Source of the DNA: Pteria penguin
Lineage: Eukaryota; Mollusca; Bivalvia; Pterioida; Pteriidae
NCBI GenBank assembly: GCA_035048485.1
Contig: CM068590.1
Coordinates: 9,041,329 to 9,105,328, forward strand
DNA length: 64,000 nt
Direction of reading: 5' to 3'
Made by a program: the position numbers and the translations under genes. The notes below the pieces were generated by a model that was not told where the DNA came from, ran no database searches, and worked only from the letters and a program-made list of their open reading frames with translations. Shown piece after piece: positions 23,825-34,195 of the stretch (position 1 is its first letter; each line of letters starts with the position of its first letter).

Positions 23825-26800
23825 TTATTGATGTCTTTAGTATATGGCATGTCTTCAATCTTCAATATTTATCAAAATTTTCATTCAAACATCTGTACAC
23901 CATCCATACATTGGCCTGAGATTTGCATTCATACATTCTATAAAAACATAGCAATTCCCTTGTTCATTGATGTCTATGGTGAATGGCATGTCTTCAATCT
24001 CCGTTATCTTCTTGAAAGCTGAAATTACTATGACACAAATTGGTTAGAACTGGATGAGTGTGCATTATGTACTGTGAATATACTAAAAGACACATCTAAA
24101 TTGATAAAGTTTAATAATTTACTTTCTTTAATTTTTATTTATCAAAATTTTCATTCAAACATCCATACACCATCCATACACTGGCCTGAGATTTGCATTC
24201 ATACATTCTATAAAAACATAACACTTCCCTTGTTCATTGATGTCTCTGGTGAATGGCATGTCTTCAATCTCCTTTCTCTTCTTGAAAGCTGAAATTACTA
24301 TGACACAAAGTGATTAGAACTGGATGAGTGTGCATTATGTACTGTGATTATACTAAAAGACACATCTAAATTGATAAAGTTTAATCATTTACTTTTTTTA
24401 ATTTTATTTATCAAAATTTTCATTCAAACATCCATACACCATCCATACACTGGCCTGAGATTTGCATTCATACATTCTATAAAAACATAAGACTTCCCTT
24501 GTTCATTGATGTCTCTGGTGAATGGCATGTCTTCAATCTCCGTTGTCATCTTGAAAGCTGAAATTACTATGACACAAAGTGGTTAGAACTGGATGAGTGT
24601 GCATTATGTACTGTGATTATACTAAAAGACACATCTAAATTGATAAAGTTTAATCATTTACTTTTTTTAAATTTATTTATCAAAATTTTCATTCAAACAT
24701 CCATACACCATCCATACACTGGCCTGAGATTTGCATTCATACATTCTATAAAAACATAACACTTCCCTTGTTCATTGATGTCTCTGGTGAATGGCATGTC
24801 TTCAATCTCCTTTCTCTTCTTGAAAGCTGAAATTACTATGACACAAAGTGATTAGAACTGGATGAGTGTGCATTATGTACTGTGATTATACTAAAAGACA
24901 CATCTAAATTGATAAAGTTTAATCATTTACTTTTTTTAATTTTATTTATCAAAATTTTCATTCAAACATCCATACACCATCCATACACTGGTCTGAGATT
25001 TGCATTCATACATTCTATAAAAACATAAGACTTCCCTTGTTCATTGATGTCTCTGGTGAATGGCATATCTTCAATCTCCGTTCTCATCTTGAAAGCTGAA
25101 ATTACTATGACACAAAGTGGTTAGAACTGGATGAGTGTGCATTATGTACTGTGATTATACTAAAAGACACATCTAAATTGATAAAGTTTAATCATTTACT
25201 TTCCTTAGATTTATTTATCAAAATTTTCATTCAAACATCCGTACACCATCCATACACTGGCCTGAGATTTGCATTCATACATTCTATAAAAACATAAGAC
25301 TTCCCTTGTTCATTGATGTCTCTGGTGAATGGCATGTCTTCAATCTCCGTTCTCTTCTAATGAAAGCTGAAATTACTATGACACAAAGTGGTTAGAACTG
25401 GATGAGCATGCATTATGTACTGTGATTATACTAAAAGACACATCTAAATTGATAAAGTTTAATCATTTACTTTCCTTAAATTTATTTATCAAAATTTTCA
25501 TTTAAACATCCATACACCATCCATACACTGGCCTGAGATTTGCATTCATACATTCTATAAAAACATAAGACTTCCCTTGTTCATTGATGTCTCTGGTGAA
25601 TGGCATGTCTTCAATCTCCTTTCTCTTCTTGAAAGCTGAAATTACTATGACACAAAGTGATTAGAACTGGATGAGTGTGCATTATGTACTGTGATTATAC
25701 TAAAAGACACATCTAAATTGATAAAGTTTAATCATTTACTTTTTTAAATTTTATTTATCAAAATTTTCATTCAAACATCCATACACCATCCATACACTGG
25801 CCTGAGATTTGCATTCATACATTCTATAAAAACATAAGACTTCCCTTGTTCATTGATGTCTCTGGTGAATGGCATGTCTTCAATCTCCGTTCTCATCTTG
25901 AAAGCTGAAATTACTATGACACAAAGTGGTTAGAACTGGATGAGTGTGCATTATGTACTGTGATTATACTAAAAGACACATCTAAATTGATAAAGTTTAA
26001 TCATTTACTTTCCTTAAATTTATTTATCAAAATTTTCATTCAAACATCCATACACCATCCATACACTGGCCTGAGATTTGCATTCATACATTCTATAAAA
26101 ACATAAGACTTCCCTTGTTCATTGATGTCTCTGGTGAATGGCATGTCTTCAATCTCCGTTCTCTTCTTGAAAGCTGAAATTACTATGACACAAAGTGGTT
26201 AGAACTGGATGAGTGTGCATTATGTACTGTGATTATACTAAAAGACACATCTAAATTGATAAAGTTTAATCATTTACTTTCCTTAGATTTATTTATCAAA
26301 ATTTTCATTCAAACATCCGTACACCATCCATACACTGGCCTGAGATTTGCATTCATACATTCTATAAAAACATAAGACTTCCCTTGTTCATTGATGTCTC
26401 TGGTGAATGGCATGTCTTCAATCTCCGTTCTCTTCTAATGAAAGCTGAAATTACTATGACACAAAGTGGTTAGAACTGGATGAGTGTGCATTATGTACTG
26501 TGATTAAACTAAAAGACACATCAAAATTTATAAAGTTTAATCATTTACTTTTTTTAATTTTATTTATCAAAATTTTCATTCAAACATCCATACACTGGCC
26601 TGAGATTTGCATTCATACATTCTATAAAAACATAAGACTTCCCTTGTTCATTGATGTCTCTGGTGAATGGCATGTCTTCAATCTCCTTTCTCTTCTTGAA
26701 AGCTGAAATTACTATGACACAAAGTGATTAGAACTGGATGAGTGTGCATTATGTACTGTGATTATACTAAAAGACACATCTAAATTGATAAAGTTTAATA

Positions 26801-26895
26801 ATTTATTTTCTTTGATTTTATTTATCAAAATTTTCATTCAAACATTCATACACCATCCATACACTGGCCTGAGATTTACACTCATACATTTATAA
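23825..26895 (+). repeat. ~269-bp satellite array, about 11 copies
   Basis: Units contain TCATTCAAACATCCATACAC, TGGCCTGAGATTTGCATTCA, CTTCCCTTGTTCATTGATGT, GAAAGCTGAAATTACTATGA and GAACTGGATGAGTGTGCATT. The GAAAGCTG landmark lies at 24014, 24284, 24553, 24822, 25091, 25362, 25631, 25900, 26169, 26440 and 26698, a spacing of 269-271 except for the last interval (258, a deletion of CACCATCCATA-type sequence). The first partial unit joins the 883-bp satellite directly and the last decays at about 26880. Variants ...TTTCTCTTCTTG, ...GTTCTCATCTTG and ...GTTCTCTTCTAATG recur in order, and the unit with CCGTACACC plus CTTCTAATG recurs 1078 bp (4 units) later. Confidence 0.97.
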
Positions 26896-27085
26896 TGCAT
26901 ATTAGAGGAGAACCTTCATTTTTTTGTGCTGATGGCTTGGGGGGAGGGGAGGAGAGAATCTTCATCTGTTTTGTCTTCTCAAAAACTTCATTGAATGGGA
27001 TCTGAAATTGCAAGAAGAATTATAAGAAATATGATAAATATGGAACATATATACATATATATAACATATATATATAACATATATA

Positions 27086-27087
<2 letters not shown>
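26896..27087. other. Spacer with G-rich run
   Basis: No gene. It contains GGGGGGAGGGGAGGAGAG at about 26939-26956, downstream of the satellite edge. Confidence 0.4.

Positions 27088-27125
<38 letters not shown>
27088..27125. repeat. (TA)n microsatellite
   Basis: About 19 perfect TA dinucleotides, preceded by imperfect ATATA blocks from 27040. They account for the short 'YIYIYIY' ORFs on both strands. Confidence 0.95.
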
Positions 27126-27130
<5 letters not shown>

Positions 27131-27739
27131 TTTCGACAAGTTATGTGACTGTCATCACGATATTTGCTGTTGTGATGGTTTACCAAATATCTGCTTGTTT
27201 GTATTAACTATGGGTAGATTTCTATCATTAATTCAGTTTTATAATGCCTTCATGTCTTTACACTATTTAAAAACCTATATACCTATCCAAAGCAGTTACT
27301 AATGCATAGTACATCCATATATAAGAACTAGGGTTCAGAGAAATGTTTCAACATTACACTGATGAAAAATCTCAGAGGAGACATCATTTATGAAAAATTC
27401 TTTCATTTCTTATAGGTGGAAATTTACAAATCGAGTGCCAGATGTTTTTGATAATCATACAACTGAACAGAAAAATACAATGATGTATATAGATATTATG
27501 TCTGGATCTTTCATTACTTTCTTCATGATGTCGATCTGAAATTCAAACCAGTTGACTAATGACAATAATTCCACAAACTGGTTGATGCACAAGTTCATGA
27601 AAGCCTCAAGGCAGATGAAAAACATAAGAGGTGACACAAACTGTATTGAAAATCATGATTATACGAAAAAACAAGATGTGTTTACAAAACACCAATGCAC
27701 CTGGCGGCAACAAAGTCCAAGTATGGCAAATTTTGAGCA
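27126..27739. other. AT-rich unique sequence
   Basis: Two overlapping opposite-strand ORFs of 60 and 67 codons are present. Neither has a recognisable domain or a supporting splice context, so no gene is called. Confidence 0.35.
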
Positions 27740-28345
27740 ATGTCCTATAACTTGATTACACCCATCCCATGGGAATACACATGTCAAATATTAAAGCCCT
27801 ACCTCTTACGATTCAGAGGTTATAACCAATGTTAAAGTTGTTGAAATGTGGGTCAAAAGTCATGGTCAAGGTCACGAGGTCAAAAATCATTGTTCTGACA
27901 GAAAGGTCTTGTCACGAGTAATGTGCATGTGAAACATGAAAGCCATACTCCTTACAATTCAAAAGTTATAACCAATATTTAAAGGTTACTGACTGAATAC
28001 GACGAAATATGACAGCCCGAGGTCTTTGAGCGGTAAAGCGGCCCGAGCTTATAGGTACAATAGGTACAAGAATTATGGTACCGAGGGAAATTTCTTGTCA
28101 CAAGGAATATGTATGTGAAATATGAAAGTCCTATCATGCACCATTCAAAAGTTATGCAGGAACTATTTCTTTTTCCTCACAAGGAAACATATGTGAAATA
28201 AAAGTCATATCATGTATAATTACAATGTTATACCCCTTTACTTAAAAACAGGACAGAATTATGGATGAAATAATGGACCGATGGACCAACTGACAGACAG
28301 ATAGATGTCCCAAATGATGTATGCCCTTGTCGGTAGACCTGAGGC
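27740..28345 (+). mobile_element. Tandem-core repeat (AAGGTCA type) with GACA-like microsatellite
   Basis: Units carry ATGGTCAAGGTCACGAGGTC (about 27860), 'GAAAGGTCTTGTCACGAG' and 'ATGTGAAA(C/T)ATGAAAG(C/T)C', repeated from 27780, 27910 and 28105. After the last unit come ACTGACAGACAGATAGATG and TGCCCTTGTCGGTAGACC, then GAGGCATAAAAAAG. This is the tandem core, microsatellite and terminal-segment order seen in the other elements of this window. The segment 28010-28070 (GCGGTAAAGCGGCCCGAGC) interrupts the core and is of unknown origin. Confidence 0.65.
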
Positions 28346-28499
28346 ATAAAAAAGTTGCACAAAAACTGCAATATGCTAAGTTATAAAACATTTTTTTACC
28401 CTTGATTTTATTGGTTTTTTTTTTTAAATTATAACCTTTGAACTAAATTGGACCTTTTGTTCATAACAATAACAATAGGTGGAATGTATTTAAATACAT

Positions 28500-28620
28500 A
28501 TTACCTTTTGTTCCAGAAATCAGTAAAGCACATTCTCGGCTCATAGGGAGCATGGGAGTGAAATCTCATATCAATAGATATAATGTACAGATATAGCCTC
28601 ATGACCTTTAAACATTTGAT
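28500..28620 (+). mobile_element. Interspersed repeat, left part, split by a SINE
   Basis: It contains AGCACATTCTCGGCTCATAG and GGAGCATGGGAGTGAAATCT, similar to 30640-30700 (GCATATTCTCAGCTTATGAG, GAGTATGTGTGTGAAGTTTC). The right part resumes at 28911 with the duplicated CCAGAGATTGGAA, so the SINE at 28634 inserted into a pre-existing repeat. Confidence 0.55.
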
Positions 28621-28633
28621 CCAGAGATTGGAA

Positions 28634-28910
28634 AGCCGGCATGGCCTAGTGGTATCGCGTCGGACTCCTGATCGGGAGGCCGGGGTTCGAGTCCCGCTCT
28701 GGCCATGCCGGTGTCATGTCTTTCGGATGAGACAGTAAAAACCGAGGCCCCGTGTCGTGGTATGCATGGCACATTAAAGATCCCTCACTGCTTCGGGTGG
28801 GTCCGTTGCAAAGGTAAAAATTTGTATGCCCCGCATCAGGCAGATGCCGTCACCATATACGTGAAATATTCGTGGTGTGACGTAAAACAAAAATCAATCA
28901 ATCAATCAAT
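28634..28910 (+). mobile_element. SINE family A, intact copy with perfect target-site duplication
   Basis: The tRNA-like head is at 28638-28709. The acceptor arms GGCATGG and CCATGCC pair perfectly over 7 bp. The A-box region is TGGCCTAGTGGTATCGCG and the B box GGGGTTCGAGTCCCG. The body contains TTTCGGATGAGACAGTAAAA, AAAGATCCCTCACTGCTTCG and AGATGCCGTCACCATATACG, and the 3' end is GTGTGACGTAAAACAAAAATC with an (AATC)n tail. The element is flanked by CCAGAGATTGGAA at 28621-28633 and 28911-28923, a perfect 13-bp target-site duplication that shows LINE-type retrotransposition. The 99-codon ORF inside it is a by-product. Confidence 0.93.
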
Positions 28911-28923
28911 CCAGAGATTGGAA

Positions 28924-29600
28924 GAGCACATCCTCAACTCATGGGAAGTATTCATAACAATAGATGGAATGAAAAAACACTTAAAGGCCGATATCGGAGT
29001 ATAAATAGCGGCCAATCAAGAAAATGGTGGTAGATTTGATTTTTCGAGACACGTTCAGATTGCAGCAATAAATTTGTAAAATTGTCAACAATTACGTCGA
29101 TTTAACTCACGAAAATTGTTGTGCTTATTCCTCTCCGTAATATACAAGTTCGTGTCAACTAATATTGTAATGAAACTTTCCCATAATTATATATTTATTC
29201 GTCAAAGTTCTGAAGCAGACCTCATTATCTAATTTCAAATTCAATTTCGTTCCTTAGTGGGCGTGTTTTCGTGTGTTTTTGTTTACACCGGATGTAGTGT
29301 GAGTAGCAGCACATGTTGACGGTCTGATAAGAAATTTAGCGCCAACTGTGATAGCAGGAGTGCCTCGTCAAAGTAATAACAAAAGATCTATAATTATATA
29401 GAATAATAAGTTGACTTACTGGTCTGTCTCTGATTATCCAAGTACATCCACGAATATATAGAACACATAATACGTTTAAACATTGTTTGCTGTGTATTTA
29501 TTCTATTGTCGGCATAACGACAATTTGTGCATTCCGATGTTGGATGGTATAAAAACGGAAAATCAAAATTGTTTGTACTTATACTTTTTTGGTTTTAATT
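28924..29600. other. Unique sequence; possible TATA-like motif
   Basis: No exon is supported. It contains CGGAGTATAAATAGCGGCC at about 28995-29013, which resembles a TATA box in mixed-GC context, but no transcript can be inferred. The stretch 29010-29350 could be the flank of a transposon related to the broken ORFs at 29609-30182. Confidence 0.35.
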
Positions 29601-29608
29601 AGACTGCA

Positions 29609-29782
29609 TCATGAGTAAGTTTTATTCCCACATATGTCCCATGTACGGTTTATCCTTTGGATGGGAAGCCATGACCGCAACAAATTCACTACACACGATG
29701 GCATTTCGCGTCTGTGTTCTAGTGCTCTAGATTTTCTGTCAATGTATCTTTGATCGTTCCACACACCGCGATGCAATAACAT
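29609..29782 (-). pseudogene. Possible protein fragment with REMPSCVVN motif, frameshifted
   Basis: A 57-codon minus ORF starts at 29782 and contains GVWNDQRYIDRKSRALEHRR and then EMPSCVVNLLRSWLP (about residues 26-40). Shifting frame at the end replaces the C-terminus with PKDKPYMGHMWE and a stop at 29622, which looks more natural and suggests a one-base indel near 29660. From memory, the ...R.(I/M)PSC.V..(I/L)R..(F/L)P...Y.G(F/H) pattern resembles the C-terminal part of P2X7-intracellular-domain-like proteins, which are numerous in molluscs. It could equally be chance or another transposon-borne gene. It lies 34 bp downstream of the next ORF on the same strand. Confidence 0.3.
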
Positions 29783-29816
29783 TGTCCAAAACCTTATTTA
29801 TTTGTCTTTTCTTATC

Positions 29817-30182
29817 TTAGAGTTCCGTTGATAAGTTACACTGGGTTCGGATTCCCACCACAACTGCATGAGTATTACTTTCGTCCGTTATACAATGTCT
29901 GCATAAACAAAGCGGACACTCTTCACTGTTTGGGTCTTGCGATATTACAAATGTCTCTTCGGCATTATGTTCGTCTCCATCGCATATAATAGTATTTCCA
30001 CCAAAGTCCGTCTGAGTCACTTTGTCCACTCCCTGGAATAGCGCGTACGAACTCCCGCCAATTCCAGTGTGTTGTGGTGGGTCAAGGAGGTGCAAGTCCC
30101 AATTGTTTAGCACAAATAAAGTTTTCATAGCTTTTAATTTCAACTCCGTAACATTAATATTTAATTTCTGTTTTCCTTCCAT
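29817..30182 (-). CDS. Hypothetical protein or exon with CxxCxCxxC cluster
   Basis: A 121-codon minus ORF runs from ATG at 30182 to TAA at 29817. It lies outside any tandem array and has balanced amino-acid composition, unlike most ORFs in this window. Notable segments are LKAMKTLFVLNNWDLHLLDP (about 16-35), a Gly-rich patch at 38-44, and CPLCLCRHC at 89-97, a CxxCxCxxC arrangement that could bind metal. No signal peptide or membrane segment is visible. Neither end has a convincing splice site. It may be the first half of the same broken gene as the fragment at 29609-29782. I do not recognise the family with confidence, and function is unknown. Confidence 0.35.
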   Translation of the reverse strand: MEGKQKLNINVTELKLKAMKTLFVLNNWDLHLLDPPQHTGIGGSSYALFQGVDKVTQTDFGGNTIICDGDEHNAEETFVISQDPNSEECPLCLCRHCITDESNTHAVVVGIRTQCNLSTEL

Positions 30183-30275
30183 ATTTAATACCTATCATAA
30201 AAATACTGTATACTGACACATGCCAATTTTGCTAATTGATAAAGGATGCAATTGCCAGTTTTCTATCGGATGGAA

Positions 30276-30291
30276 GGGGGGGGGGGGGGGG
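30276..30291. repeat. G16 homopolymer
   Basis: Uninterrupted run of 16 G, followed by AGG. Capable of G-quadruplex formation on the plus strand. Confidence 0.95.
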
Positions 30292-30559
30292 AGGTCTATT
30301 ACATTTCTATATACCTTATTTTGAAAATATTCGAACGATTGTTATAGCATAAAACTAATCTTAGGTATTTTCAAGTACGAGGTGTAATTAATATTTATTG
30401 TTTTCTGTGATGTGTATTTAGCCTTCACTTTGTTAAGTAACCTATGTGTGAAGCACGTGTTTGTACTCGGCCGAAACACGCTGTGTGTTATTTTTATCTC
30501 TGCTACAGCGGCAAGGACCGCCCAACTGCAAATACGCTTAATTGCACTACCACCGGATT

Positions 30560-31640
30560 TTCATGTAGGTCAAGCTTGGCCTTTAAAGATCAGAACCATT
30601 TTTATTCATCAAGACCCTATTACCTTGAACATGTTAGCCCCAAATCAATAGGGCATATTCTCAGCTTATGAGGAGTATGTGTGTGAAGTTTCATTACTAT
30701 ACCTAAATAGGGAGTCAAGAAGCCAATCCTTGATACCTGGTGCCCATCCCAAATCAAATAAAGAGTCACCTAATGCTCCACTACATATTATCATATTCAA
30801 ATGTCAAATGGTAATGAAATGCATATTTCTGTATATAGCCACTGATTTTATAAAGACTTTCCAGATTTTGATCTCTGTGACCCCCTTCACACAATGGATC
30901 ATCCCTCACACATAAATTCAATGTTTTTATAGGAAATAGAAAAAAAGTTCTAGATTTTGACACTTTATCCACTCCCTCAACACGCATACTTTGCCCTATG
31001 CAGTATCATACTTTCCAAAAAAAAAAAATCATAAATTTGCCAAGTGCATTGATATGATTCTTGACAAAAAAAATTTTTTTTTAATCCTATCCCTTTAAAT
31101 TCCAAGGCATGTTAAATGAAATTGTCCTAGTTTATGACCTCAATCACCCCTCATCCTTCCCCTTTCTGAAATTATGGGCATTATCATTATGAGATATATG
31201 CATCATATGTTGAAACACTGATTATGTTAGGAGCAGGCGTGGTGTAGTGGTTAAGCGCTTGGCTTGCGGCGCCGACGATCCGGGTTCGAATCCCGGGTTG
31301 CGCCACTATGTTTAAGAGGTTGGTAACCTCCTGCTTCCATGTCGCGATATAACTGAAATATTGTTGAAAGCGACGTAAAACACCAATCAACCAACCAACC
31401 AACTGATTATGTTAACTAATTTCATAAATTCATAAATTAACTAAATTCATCCTAGTTCTATAGGACCAAAACTCCTGTAAATTTTATAGATAACATATAA
31501 TATTACTCTTCCAATATGCACATCTTCATCAAAAGACTTCAGGAGGAGTTACGAAGACAAGAATGGTGCAGACAGACAGAAGGATGACAGCATAATAGGT
31601 CTACATTTTATGCTGGTGTATAAAAGTAAAGGACATCTTT
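30560..31640 (+). mobile_element. Interspersed tandem-core-type repeat, interrupted by a SINE
   Basis: It contains AGGTCAAGCTTGGCCTTTAA, CAATAGGGCATATTCTCAGC and ATGAGGAGTATGTGTGTGAA at the left. After the SINE at 31230-31401 it continues to GTGCAGACAGACAGAAGGAT and GATGACAGCATAATAGG...TTATGCTGGTGTATAAAAG. The GACA microsatellite followed by a short inverted repeat and TATAAAAG is the end type shared with 33632 and 38310. Boundaries are approximate. Confidence 0.5.
31230..31401 (+). mobile_element. SINE family B, intact copy with perfect target-site duplication
   Basis: The tRNA-like head includes TGGTGTAGTGGTTAAGCGCT (A-box region) and CCGGGTTCGAATCCCGG (B box). The short body holds TATGTTTAAGAGGTTGGTAA, CTCCTGCTTCCATGTCGCGA and TTGTTGAAAGCGACGTAAAA, and the tail is (CCAA)n. 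It is flanked by ACTGATTATGTTA at 31217-31229 and 31402-31414, a perfect 13-bp target-site duplication. The tRNA head is part of the SINE and is not called as a functional tRNA gene. Confidence 0.93.
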
Positions 31641-31959
31641 TGACATGTAAAAGAAAAATAAAGAGAGAAAACTGATAAAGCTGTATGACAAAAATCACCA
31701 AGAACATGACAAAACATGATAATAGTAGAATATACACTGAAAAACATTACAAAAATATTCGATTGTGCTGCGGTTACGATACCGACTTAGGACAGTCAAA
31801 CAAACGTCAATCAATTCAATTCAATTGGTGTGGTTAACCAGATTACAGGTGCCCACCTTAAGAAAAATTATATTGTTCACCAATCTACAATCGTTAAAAT
31901 ATAAAACAAATTCCTAATTTCTAATTCAGAATTACAGTTTATAATAAACGATCAACGCT
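31641..31959. other. Spacer, nothing recognised
   Basis: AT-rich sequence containing TTACGATACCGACTTAGG and a CAATTCAATTCAATT run at about 31811-31827. No gene is supported. Confidence 0.35.
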
Positions 31960-32490
31960 TTCATGTCAGTGTGTCTGTCTGTCCCATGCTCACATCTGCT
32001 ATACCTTTCATTAGAATTTGATCATACTTCGCCAAGGTCACACTCACTATGATTTAAAATGCCATGAAGTACTTATATCTCCTACATCTCTTATCAGAAT
32101 TTGATCATACTTCACTAAAATATTACTTTGGTTAGAGGCTTTTGGACAAAGGTCACTCAAGGTCATTTCTGAAAGGTTGAAGTCACTTTTTAAGTATGAT
32201 ATCATGAAATATGTATATCTCTTACATCTTTCATCAGAATTTGATCATGCTTCACTAAAATGTTATTCAAGTTAAGGGCTTTTGGACAAAGGTCACTCAA
32301 GGTCATTTCTGAAAGGTCAAAGTTACTTAATCACTATGACTTAAAATACCATGAAGTACTTATATCTCCTACACCTTTCACCTCAAGAATTTGATCAAAC
32401 ATCACCAAAACGTAATTTATGTTAAGGTCTTTTGGACAAAGGTCAAGCAAGGTCATTTTTGAAAGGTCAAGGTCACAATAAAAAGTTTTA
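31960..32490 (+). repeat. ~142-bp tandem-core repeat, three units
   Basis: Units are anchored on AGAATTTGATCATACTTCAC (about 32095, 32237, 32385), with GCTTTTGGACAAAGGTCACT, CAAGGTCATTTCTGAAAGGT and ATGAAGTACTTATATCTCCT. Each unit has AGGTCA half-sites in direct orientation. No GACGG microsatellite is attached at the right end, so this may be a truncated core. Confidence 0.8.
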
Positions 32491-33029
32491 TTTCATAATT
32501 AATTAGAGTCAAGATTACTCATTTTAGTTTAGATACTGTGATCACTTGTTCTACAGTTGACTCAATTGGATATCCACATGATACATTTAAATTTGAATTC
32601 GTCGTCAATTAATACAATGATTTCCTATATATTGAGTCATTCATTTCCTTCATTATTGCTGTGCGTCTTGGAGCATCCATCAGTTTTACTGATTTTTTGT
32701 ATATGAAATGAATAATCAATTTCCTGCATTATAAGCATAAATGTCGTTCGGGGAGCATGCATCAGTTTCACTGATACTCTTGTCAGTCAAATGATAGGTT
32801 TCATAAGCATAGAATTTTACTGGAGTTACTTCCCTTGTAATAAGTTGTCCGCCATCATTGAGGTATAGGGCTGAATATTTGTTCAATCAACCAACTTGTG
32901 TAGGTTAATTCTCCAAACTAAGAATAATTCCCATGTTTCTGCCATGCTTACGCAAATTTTTGACAGTGTAACAAAAGCAATGCCTAGCGTGGCAGCTTGA
33001 AGGGGTTCAATTTGAATGAATAGCCAAGT
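32491..33029. other. Spacer with short direct repeats
   Basis: No gene. Two phrases recur about 90 bp apart: 'GGAGCATCCATCAGTTTTACTGAT' (about 32671) and 'GGAGCATGCATCAGTTTCACTGAT' (about 32752), a small imperfect duplication. Confidence 0.4.
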
Positions 33030-33632
33030 TACAATCCAATACCTTGAAACACTGCATAAATAAATACGGAAAACTGTAAAATCCTCGAAAATTTCTAAGT
33101 TCAAGGGGCATAACTCTAGCAAATCCAAAGCAATCATAGCGAAATGGGAATTGGTCCTGAACCTCATTTATATAAAGTAATATACCAAGTTTTAATCCAA
33201 TACCTTTAAAGACTGCAGAAAAAGTGCGGAAAACTGTAAAATCTTTGAAAATTTCGAAGTTCAAGGGCCATAACTCTGCCAAAACCAAAGCAATTATACC
33301 CAAATGCGAACTGGCAATGACCCTCAATGATATAAAGTTATATACCAAGTTTTAATTCAATACCTTGAAAGACTGCCAAAAAAGTTTGGAAAACTGTAAA
33401 ATCCTTGAAAATTTCTAAGTTTAAGGGCCGTAACTCTGGCAAAACCAAAGCAATCATACCCAAATGCAAACTGGTACTGACCCTTATTAAAATAAAGTTA
33501 TATGTCAAGTTTCAATCCAATATCTTGAAAGACTGCAGAGAAAAGTCCGGAAAACATGGCCCAGGCGGACGGACGCACGCACGGACGGACAACGCCATAA
33601 CATAATACGTCCCGTCTTATGACGGGCGTATA
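33030..33632 (+). mobile_element. ~165-bp tandem-core element with GACGG microsatellite and terminal hairpin
   Basis: About three and a half units share GAAAATTTCTAAGTTCAAGG, GCCATAACTCTGCCAAAACC, AAGCAATCATACCCAAATGC and TACCAAGTTTTAATCCAATA. The core is followed by GGACGGACGCACGCACGGAC (about 33568-33588), then ACGTCCCGTCTTATGACGGG, a hairpin with CCCGTC/GACGGG arms, and CGTATAAAAAAG. The end is nearly identical to the end at 38296-38310, although the core is different. This matches the pearl/Helentron-associated layout of bivalves. ORFs within it are by-products. Confidence 0.75.
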
Positions 33633-34195
33633 AAAAAGCTTTTAAATAAAAGAAAATATTAACAACCTTTAAAAAATTTAATATGAATGATAAAAATTGA
33701 ACATTTATACCTTTCAATTTTGTGCACTACATGCGCATTTCGACAACTTATGTTTCTTCCGTGATGTTCGTGGCCGAAAGGTTGGAATTCTCATATTATA
33801 TAAATATTTGAAAAGAAGTATTGAAACCAAAATGACCGAAAAAGTTAACCAAAGAATCAATTTAAGGACAGAGTTATGTATGAGGGAGATACTCCTTAGC
33901 TTTAGAATGATATACATAATTTCATGACGGAAAATATGAGGCAAAATATCGTGCTTGACCACAAACAAAGGGAGGTAACTTCAACTAAATTACTGATAAT
34001 GAAACATATCTACTTAGGGCCATAACTCGGTCAGAAATAGACGGAATTTGACGACACACAAAAAAGATTTGTAACTCTGCTATAGAGATAAGTGAATTAC
34101 TTTTCAATCAAATACTCCAAAGTTTAACCTAATAATTCTGGAAAACAGAATCTTTTATTGATTTTCAGTTACTAAGGGACACAATTCAGTGCAAA
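33633..34195. other. Mixed spacer with further 'ATAACTC' repeat relics
   Basis: The segment 34013-34130 has TTAGGGCCATAACTCGGTCA and ACGGAATTTGACG, the same style as the 37670-38310 core, so it is probably an isolated core unit. No gene is supported. Confidence 0.4.

Noticed and set aside
28705..29004. 99-codon ORF starting MPVSCLSDET, and its twins at 40231 and 55614-56012
   Set aside because: The ORFs lie within SINE family A copies; similarity between them reflects the shared SINE body.
28990..29015. TATA-box promoter at CGGAGTATAAATAGCGG
   Set aside because: The motif alone is weak evidence, and no gene begins downstream on the plus strand.
31230..31305. Functional tRNA gene in the SINE B head (also 57903, 41875, 50000)
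   Set aside because: A and B boxes are good, but each head is joined to the same SINE body and tail and bracketed by target duplications. They are retroposed tRNA-derived heads.
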